Below are positions 5,278 through 9,089 of a stretch of DNA of 9,089 nucleotides, piece after piece. The stretch is from DASRDE01 sp035652755 (lineage in GTDB: Bacteria; Vulcanimicrobiota; Vulcanimicrobiia; Vulcanimicrobiales; Vulcanimicrobiaceae): positions 1-9,089 of the forward strand of contig DASRDE010000230.1 in NCBI GenBank assembly GCA_035652755.1. The letters are read 5' to 3'. The stretch's first letter is position 1. Every line of letters begins with the position of its first letter. Position numbers and translations under genes: made by a program. The notes below the pieces were generated by a model. The model was given only the letters and a program-made list of their open reading frames with translations. It was not told where the DNA came from and did no database searches.

Positions 5278-6198
5278 ATGGCCAACGAACGGATCGGGGT
5301 CGTCGGCACGGGACGCATGGGCGCCAATATCGCTCGGCGTTTAAAGGACGTTGGGTACGCGGTGACCGCCGTCTACGACATCAACCCGGAGTCCGCCCGC
5401 TCGGTTGGCGAGGAAGTGGGCGCGATGGCATGCCGCTCGCTCTCAGGCGTGACGGAAAACGCGGATATTATTATCACCGTCGTCAGCGACGACGCCGCGA
5501 TGTATTCGATCTTCGCGCAGACCGGCGACTCGCTGCTCGTACCCGAGCAGCCGCAAGCCGTCGGCGGGAAGTACTTCATTAACTGCGCAACGATCACGCC
5601 TGCCGTTCATCGCGAGATCGAAAGAATCCTCAACGCGCGCGCGGCTCATTCCATCGAAGCATGCATGGCCAGCTCGATTCCGCAGGCCCGCAACGGTACG
5701 CTCTACCTGATGTGCGGCGGCAAACGCGAGGATTTCGAGCACGTGCGGCCGCTGCTCGAGAAGATGAGCAGCTCGCTGCGATACATCGGCCCGGCCGGCA
5801 AAGCCGCCGAAGTCAAAGCGCTCGTCAATATGGTCATGAACATCAACACCGCTGCACTGGCCGAGGGCCTGGGGCTCGGCGAAGCGCTCGGCATCGATCT
5901 CGACGTGCTCCGTGAAGTGTTCTCGCAGACGGGCGCCGCGTCGCGCGTGCTCGAGACCGACGGTGCCGACATGCAGAACCGCGATCACGACTGCTACTTT
6001 TCGGCCGCCCATGCCGCCAAGGATTCGGGAATTGCGGTCTCGCTCGCGCGCGAAACGGGTGTCGAGTTGCCTTTGGCGCAGGCGACGCTCGATCAATACG
6101 AGCGCATGAAGCGCGCCGGCCTGGGCGAACTCGACAAGTCCGGTGTGTCGGAGCTGACGTTCAAGTCACGCGCGGCTGCGCATAAGGTCGCGCACTAG
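5278..6198 (+). CDS. NAD(P)-dependent oxidoreductase, 3-hydroxyisobutyrate dehydrogenase family
   Basis: The 306-residue protein has the two-domain build of beta-hydroxyacid dehydrogenases. An N-terminal Rossmann domain shows G-T-G-R-M-G-A-N (10-17), with Asp at 34 after the second strand in V-Y-D-I-N-P-E, which favours NAD over NADP. The all-helical C-terminal domain carries the catalytic lysine K180 in V-K-A-L-V-N with N184, and the late motif A-K-D-S-G-I-A. The family would oxidise a 3-hydroxy acid or reduce the matching aldehyde acid. The usual substrate-binding D-A-P-V-S-G-G segment is replaced by E-A-C-M-A-S-S (127-133), so the substrate is likely atypical. ATG 5278 is chosen for the strong GGAGG at 5267-5271 with ideal spacing, although the frame opens a few codons earlier. 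It is transcribed away from the coiled-coil gene and its end overlaps the YihY gene tail to tail by 38 nt. Confidence 0.9.
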   Translation: MANERIGVVGTGRMGANIARRLKDVGYAVTAVYDINPESARSVGEEVGAMACRSLSGVTENADIIITVVSDDAAMYSIFAQTGDSLLVPEQPQAVGGKYFINCATITPAVHREIERILNARAAHSIEACMASSIPQARNGTLYLMCGGKREDFEHVRPLLEKMSSSLRYIGPAGKAAEVKALVNMVMNINTAALAEGLGLGEALGIDLDVLREVFSQTGAASRVLETDGADMQNRDHDCYFSAAHAAKDSGIAVSLARETGVELPLAQATLDQYERMKRAGLGELDKSGVSELTFKSRAAAHKVAH

Positions 6199-7099
6199 CG
6201 TTTGCATCGACCTCGCCGCGAGTACTCGTCGAGGATTTTGCCGAACCGAACCGCTGCCCGAACGCGTGCGTGAACTCGGCTCCCAGCAGCATGATCTGCG
6301 CCGAGTAGTTGACCCACACCAGAAACACGACCAGTCCGCCGAAAGCTCCGAAGGTGGACGAGATGCCCGCGCGTCCCAAATACCATCCGAGCAAGAATTG
6401 GCCGATCACAAACAGGACGGAAGAAACCGCTCCGCCCAGCCAGACGTCCTGCCAGTCGATCTCGCAGTCCGGCAAGTAACGAAACAAGAAGGCGAAGAGC
6501 ACGGCGATAATCGCCGCCGAGACGACGAAATCCGCGATCTTCATGAGTGTCGGGAAGAACGGTGCGACGTGCGCCATCGCTCCGGCCGCAACGGTCAGGA
6601 CCGCGTTGACGGCAAGCGACGCGAAGAGCAGAATCACGATGCCGAGGACGGCCAAGAACGGCACCGCGCGCTCTCGCAGCGTTTCCATCAGCGGGCGTTT
6701 TTTCGGCCCGACGTCCCAGACGGTGTTGAGCGCCTGCTGCAGCGCACCGAACAAGCCCGCGGCGGCGACCAGAAACATGATCCAGCCGATAATTTGCGCC
6801 AGCGGTCCGGCGCGGTGGGCGTGAGCGCTTGCCGAGACAATCGCATGGATCCCGTCCGCGGCCTGTTTTCCGGCGCTATGCGCCAGGTACGAATAGAATT
6901 GGTTGAGCAGGGTCTGCTGATGTCCGAGAATCGCTCCGGCTATCTCGACGATGACCAGAAGCAGCGGCGCGATCGCGAACATCGTGAAATAGGCGATTGC
7001 CGCCGCCAGCCATTGGCCGTTATGCCGCTGAAAGTTCGCGAACGTTTGTTTGAACAGCGGGATTAGCTGCGGCCGGACTTGAGCCCACTCTGCGCCCAT
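6161..7099 (-). CDS. YihY/BrkB family integral membrane protein
   Basis: The 312-residue protein has the YihY (BrkB) pattern. An amphipathic N-terminus is followed by A-A-A-I-A-Y-F-T-M-F-A-I-A-P-L-L-L (32-48), then about five more membrane helices, with the mid-protein G-A-L-Q-Q-A-L-N-T-V-W-D-V block and the later R-Y-L-P-D and G-x(7)-F-G-A-F-G-G-L-V-V-F-L-V-W segments typical of the family. The C-terminal 35 residues are a Ser, Thr and Ala-rich tail. The family was once mislabelled ribonuclease BN. Its real role is unclear, with envelope integrity or lipid and solute transport proposed. AAGGAGGA (7113-7106) sits just ahead of ATG 7099, and both lie inside the preceding holin-like gene, a 37-nt overlap that implies coupled translation. 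The frame is open further upstream but those codons are antisense-like and lack family similarity. Confidence 0.93.
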   Translation of the reverse strand: MGAEWAQVRPQLIPLFKQTFANFQRHNGQWLAAAIAYFTMFAIAPLLLVIVEIAGAILGHQQTLLNQFYSYLAHSAGKQAADGIHAIVSASAHAHRAGPLAQIIGWIMFLVAAAGLFGALQQALNTVWDVGPKKRPLMETLRERAVPFLAVLGIVILLFASLAVNAVLTVAAGAMAHVAPFFPTLMKIADFVVSAAIIAVLFAFLFRYLPDCEIDWQDVWLGGAVSSVLFVIGQFLLGWYLGRAGISSTFGAFGGLVVFLVWVNYSAQIMLLGAEFTHAFGQRFGSAKSSTSTRGEVDANASARPYAQPRVT

Positions 7100-7479
7100 T
7101 GCACGTCCTCCTTCACGTTTGCGATCGTCTGCTCGGGCAAGAACGGCGCGGCTTCTTGGATCTTTTTCTTGCCGGCCATTGCGAGGACGCCGGTTACTGC
7201 GCCCCAGAGAACGGTCACCGTTAGCGCCGCGGCCCACGCCGGGATGACGAGCGCCAACGCAAGGATCAGCAGCGCCGTGAGCGAGCCAAGCGCGAGCAGC
7301 CCGCTGATCGCCGACCCGCTGAGCATGCCGGCGCCGGCCCCTGCGCTCTTCGCTTTTTCCGCGAGCTCCTCGCGCGCTGTTTCGAGCTCCCTGCGCACGA
7401 GCAAGCCGAGATCTTCGGAGAGCTGTTTGATGGAGGCGCTCAGGCCTTCGGGCTGCGGATGCTCTTCGTAAGTTGCCAT
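7063..7479 (-). CDS. Phage holin superfamily III-like (DUF1469) membrane protein
   Basis: The 138-residue protein has a charged amphipathic helix (about 13-46), two hydrophobic helices (about 48-76 and 78-102) with a turn around P80, then K-K-K and a polar tail. This is the arrangement of the holin_3_6 or DUF1469 family, which despite its name is widespread in bacterial chromosomes and not tied to phage lysis. No other phage genes lie nearby, so a chromosomal membrane role, perhaps linked to stress, is more likely. Many genomes carry it beside small membrane or stress genes. Here it overlaps the YihY gene by 37 nt and the two form one unit. No strong Shine-Dalgarno precedes ATG 7479. The start is set by family length and the intergenic region behind it. 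Confidence 0.85.
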   Translation of the reverse strand: MATYEEHPQPEGLSASIKQLSEDLGLLVRRELETAREELAEKAKSAGAGAGMLSGSAISGLLALGSLTALLILALALVIPAWAAALTVTVLWGAVTGVLAMAGKKKIQEAAPFLPEQTIANVKEDVQWAQSGLKSGRS

Positions 7480-7603
7480 AACGGACTAGAGCTACCCATT
7501 TTCGGGTGCGGCACAGTATACAAGCAGCCGGCGGAGCGCCGCGGTTTTGCGCGTGACGGCCTCGGGTACGCGAAGAACGCAAATCACGAAACGAGGAGAC
7601 TCA
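7480..7603. promoter_or_regulatory. Divergent intergenic control region
   Basis: These 124 bases separate the minus-strand holin/YihY pair from the plus-strand hemerythrin gene and must hold both promoters. GTATAC at 7516-7521 offers a -10-like TATACT on the minus strand and TATACA on the plus strand, but neither has a convincing -35 element. A short hairpin, CGGCG-GAG-CGCCG (7529-7541), lies next to it. AGGAGA (7594-7599) is the ribosome binding site of the hemerythrin gene. Confidence 0.35.
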
Positions 7604-8164
7604 ATGCAAGCCGATATGAACTCAATTCCGGCGGCCGGCGCGGACGCAATCGAAACACTGATCGCGGACCATAAGCGGATAAAGAGCCTGCTTTCGGATC
7701 TCACGGCCGGTTCCCAATCCAGCTCCCGGATGCAGACCCTCGAGCAGCTGCAGGCCATTCTGACCGTGCACAACGCGATCGAGGAGAATCTCATCTATCC
7801 CGCGCTGCGCGAGGTGGCGGGCAAAAAATCCGAATCTCTGAAGCTTTACAACGAGACCGCGGAAGCCGACGTCCTGCTCTTCACGCTCGACTCGATGCTC
7901 AAAGAAGGCCGCGAGGACGAGTTCGGCAAGACGGCCGAGAAGCTCCAGGCGGCCATTCTCGAACATATCGAAGACGAGGAAGAAAAGGCTTTTCCGCACC
8001 TCCAAAAGGGGGCCGAGCCGCAGCAGACGCAGCTGCTCAACGAGTCGGTGCGGCAGTTGCGCGGCTCGCTCCGCTTCGATATCGGCGGCGGCCGCGTGCA
8101 GAGCGGTTTCGAGAGCGGGGAAATCGGCAGCGAAGCCCCGATGGAGGCGATCCAAGAGACGTAG
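7604..8164 (+). CDS. Hemerythrin-like HHE domain protein
   Basis: The 186-residue protein is mostly a four-helix HHE cation-binding domain (about 14-136). Candidate iron ligands are H23 in A-D-H, H56 with E60 or E61 in V-H-N-A-I-E-E-N-L-I-Y-P, and H121 with E125 or E126 in E-H-I-E-D-E-E-E. The histidine normally found at the head of the third helix is absent: the segment reads E-T-A-E-A-D-V-L-L, with A88 and D89 in its place. The metal site may thus be altered or use D89. Such proteins bind oxygen or nitric oxide, store iron or sense redox state. The C-terminal 50 residues are polar and probably flexible. ATG 7604 follows AGGAGA by 4 nt, and a longer reading from 7547 lacks that support. It is followed by the DUF5069 gene in the same direction. 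Confidence 0.88.
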   Translation: MQADMNSIPAAGADAIETLIADHKRIKSLLSDLTAGSQSSSRMQTLEQLQAILTVHNAIEENLIYPALREVAGKKSESLKLYNETAEADVLLFTLDSMLKEGREDEFGKTAEKLQAAILEHIEDEEEKAFPHLQKGAEPQQTQLLNESVRQLRGSLRFDIGGGRVQSGFESGEIGSEAPMEAIQET

Positions 8165-8250
8165 TCGCCGGGCGTCGCGCCCTCTGAGGGAGCTGGTGCC
8201 GGCTTGCCGAACGTCTCCCCTCCGTTTCCCCAGTCGCCAAGGAGAAACAG
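8165..8250 (+). promoter_or_regulatory. Structured leader ahead of the DUF5069 gene
   Basis: The 86 bases hold a five-pair hairpin GGGCG-TCG-CGCCC (8170-8182), then a larger possible stem GGGAG (8188-8192) with CTCCC (8215-8219) enclosing a CGG-CTTG-CCG mini-hairpin (8200-8209), where CUUG is a stable tetraloop. AAGGAG (8239-8244) is the ribosome binding site of the following gene. I cannot match it to a known riboswitch. The first hairpin directly follows the hemerythrin stop but has no T-run. Confidence 0.3.
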
Positions 8251-8733
8251 ATGACGACAACCGGCACCACCACGACCACGTCCAGCGCGACGCGCGAAAA
8301 AATCGTTCCGACCATTAGTTCGGACACCGCGGGCCCGCTCGGCGCGATTCATTTGCCCCGCATGTGGGCGAAGCTCACGCTCGGCGCTTCCGGACGGCTC
8401 GCCGAGGGTTACGACGAATGCGGCCCGGGGTTCGATGCGATGACGCTCAAGAATCTGAACCTGGACCGCGAGCGGACGATGCAGTTCATCCGCGATCGCA
8501 AACCGACCTACATGCAGTTCGAGCAATGGGTGATCGAGCAGAACGGCGGCAAAGTCGATCCGGATACAGTCAAACGCCACAACGAGGCAGTTCGCGCCTA
8601 TTGCCACTCGGACGACCTCGCCACGGCGATGCGATCGTCCTCCGGCATTCCGCATGCGCACATCAAGGATGCGGTGACGCTCAACACGATCGAGGATCTG
8701 GACGAGCTTCATAAGCAGGCCACGACAACCTAG
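8251..8733 (+). CDS. DUF5069 domain protein
   Basis: The 160-residue protein starts with a threonine-rich low-complexity stretch (2-12), then a short helical segment and a core (about 34-105) with H-L-P-R-M-W-A-K-L, G-R-L-A-E-G-Y-D-E-C-G-P-G-F-D and a helix ending F-E-Q-W-V. This fits DUF5069, a small family of unknown function. A C-terminal helical part (about 106-157) is polar. No signal peptide, membrane helix or catalytic motif is evident. ATG 8251 follows AAGGAG by 6 nt, a strong site. Same-strand placement after the hemerythrin gene with an 86-nt gap allows co-transcription, but the structured leader could give it separate control. Its stop codon lies inside a 15-bp palindrome. Confidence 0.78.
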   Translation: MTTTGTTTTTSSATREKIVPTISSDTAGPLGAIHLPRMWAKLTLGASGRLAEGYDECGPGFDAMTLKNLNLDRERTMQFIRDRKPTYMQFEQWVIEQNGGKVDPDTVKRHNEAVRAYCHSDDLATAMRSSSGIPHAHIKDAVTLNTIEDLDELHKQATTT

Positions 8734-8744
8734 TTGCCAACTAG
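8730..8744. repeat. Perfect 15-bp palindrome before the alpha/beta hydrolase
   Basis: CTAGTTG (8730-8736), one C, then CAACTAG (8738-8744) form perfect inverted arms. The element covers the stop codon of the DUF5069 gene and ends 6 nt before the GTG start of the hydrolase. A one-base spacer suits a DNA-binding dimer better than an RNA hairpin, so it may be an operator. CTAG-containing arms are uncommon in GC-rich genomes, which adds interest. No repressor gene is visible nearby. Confidence 0.5.
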
Positions 8745-8750
8745 TACGGC

Positions 8751-9089
8751 GTGATACACGTTGAAGAACGCGTCCCGCTCGACGACGGCGCGCAGACAAC
8801 GTTAGAACGCTGGGGAACTCGCGGACCGGTCATGCTGTGCATACACGGCATGACCAGTTCGCGCCGTTCGTGGGAGCGGCTGGCGCAGCAGTACTCGGAT
8901 CGCGCGCGCGTCTATGCGTACGATCAACGCGGACACGGCGACTCGGCCGGCGTCTCCGGCCCAATGACGCTTCATCGCGCTCTGCTCGATCTTTACAATG
9001 TTCTCGACGCACTGCCCGATCCCGTCGACATTCTCGTCGGTCACTCATGGGGCGGTGCGGTGGCGATTCTCGGAGGCCGGCGATTCGAC
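8751..9089 (+). CDS. Alpha/beta hydrolase, N-terminal part (runs off right edge)
   Basis: The 113 visible codons show the classic alpha/beta hydrolase order: V-M-L-C-I-H-G-M-T-S-S (27-37) with the oxyanion-hole region after the HG motif, Y-D-Q-R-G-H-G-D-S (57-65), and the nucleophile elbow G-H-S-W-G-G with S99. The acid and histidine of the triad would lie beyond the window. The substrate cannot be inferred: esterases, lactonases, haloperoxidases and dienelactone-type enzymes share this layout. An in-frame TAG at 8742-8744 limits the start. GTG 8751 is the first candidate and gives a complete first strand, but no Shine-Dalgarno precedes it, so leaderless or coupled initiation is possible. It follows the DUF5069 gene by 17 nt. 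Confidence 0.87.
   Translation, partial: MIHVEERVPLDDGAQTTLERWGTRGPVMLCIHGMTSSRRSWERLAQQYSDRARVYAYDQRGHGDSAGVSGPMTLHRALLDLYNVLDALPDPVDILVGHSWGGAVAILGGRRFD

Noticed and set aside
6161..7099. Ribonuclease BN label for the YihY-type protein
   Set aside because: That name is a historical misannotation of a membrane protein family; no nuclease motif is present.
7063..7479. Holin-like gene as a sign of a prophage
   Set aside because: The family is common in bacterial chromosomes and no other phage gene, integrase or attachment site is visible.
7529..7541. Hairpin followed by TTTT as an intrinsic terminator
   Set aside because: It lies between divergent genes where no transcript ends, and the five-pair stem is too short.

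Overview
The window is GC-rich, densely coding bacterial DNA with many short gene overlaps and several recognisable Shine-Dalgarno sites. I see no rRNA, tRNA, CRISPR array, insertion sequence or attachment site. Gene style, high GC and a lineage-flavoured pair of exported proteins at 4299-5176 fit an uncultured soil-type phylum such as Candidatus Eremiobacterota (WPS-2). That placement is inference from general familiarity, not from a marker gene.

Region 1 (1-3948, minus strand) is the most interesting part. It is a tightly packed five-gene cluster read right to left: a fold-type III PLP-dependent amino acid decarboxylase (2713-3948), a membrane-anchored family 2 glycosyltransferase (1737-2705), a YqcI/YcgG-family protein related to the heme-dependent guanidine N-hydroxylase GntA (943-1749), a DUF1989 protein related to carboxyguanidine deiminase subunits (374-979), and a DUF2971-like protein running off the left edge (383 to 1). 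The last four junctions are a 7-nt gap followed by overlaps of 13, 37 and 10 nt, so the genes are almost certainly co-transcribed. The combination suggests an undescribed small pathway making or modifying a nitrogen-rich (guanidino or amine) metabolite, possibly glycosylated or membrane-associated.

Region 2 (3949-5277): a divergent promoter region leads to a small plus-strand protein with eight Cys/His residues (4054-4284). It converges on a two-gene minus-strand unit, an exported coiled-coil protein (4682-5176) overlapping a small lipoprotein (4299-4697). A hairpin lies at the convergent junction.

Region 3 (5278-7479): a beta-hydroxyacid dehydrogenase family oxidoreductase (plus, 5278-6198) converges with a 38-nt tail overlap on a minus-strand pair, a holin-superfamily III-like membrane protein (7063-7479) and a YihY/BrkB membrane protein (6161-7099).

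Region 4 (7604-9089, plus strand): a hemerythrin-like HHE protein, a DUF5069 protein behind a structured 86-nt leader, and the start of an alpha/beta hydrolase preceded by a perfect 15-bp palindrome. Apart from the cluster in region 1 the window looks like ordinary chromosomal housekeeping and accessory content.
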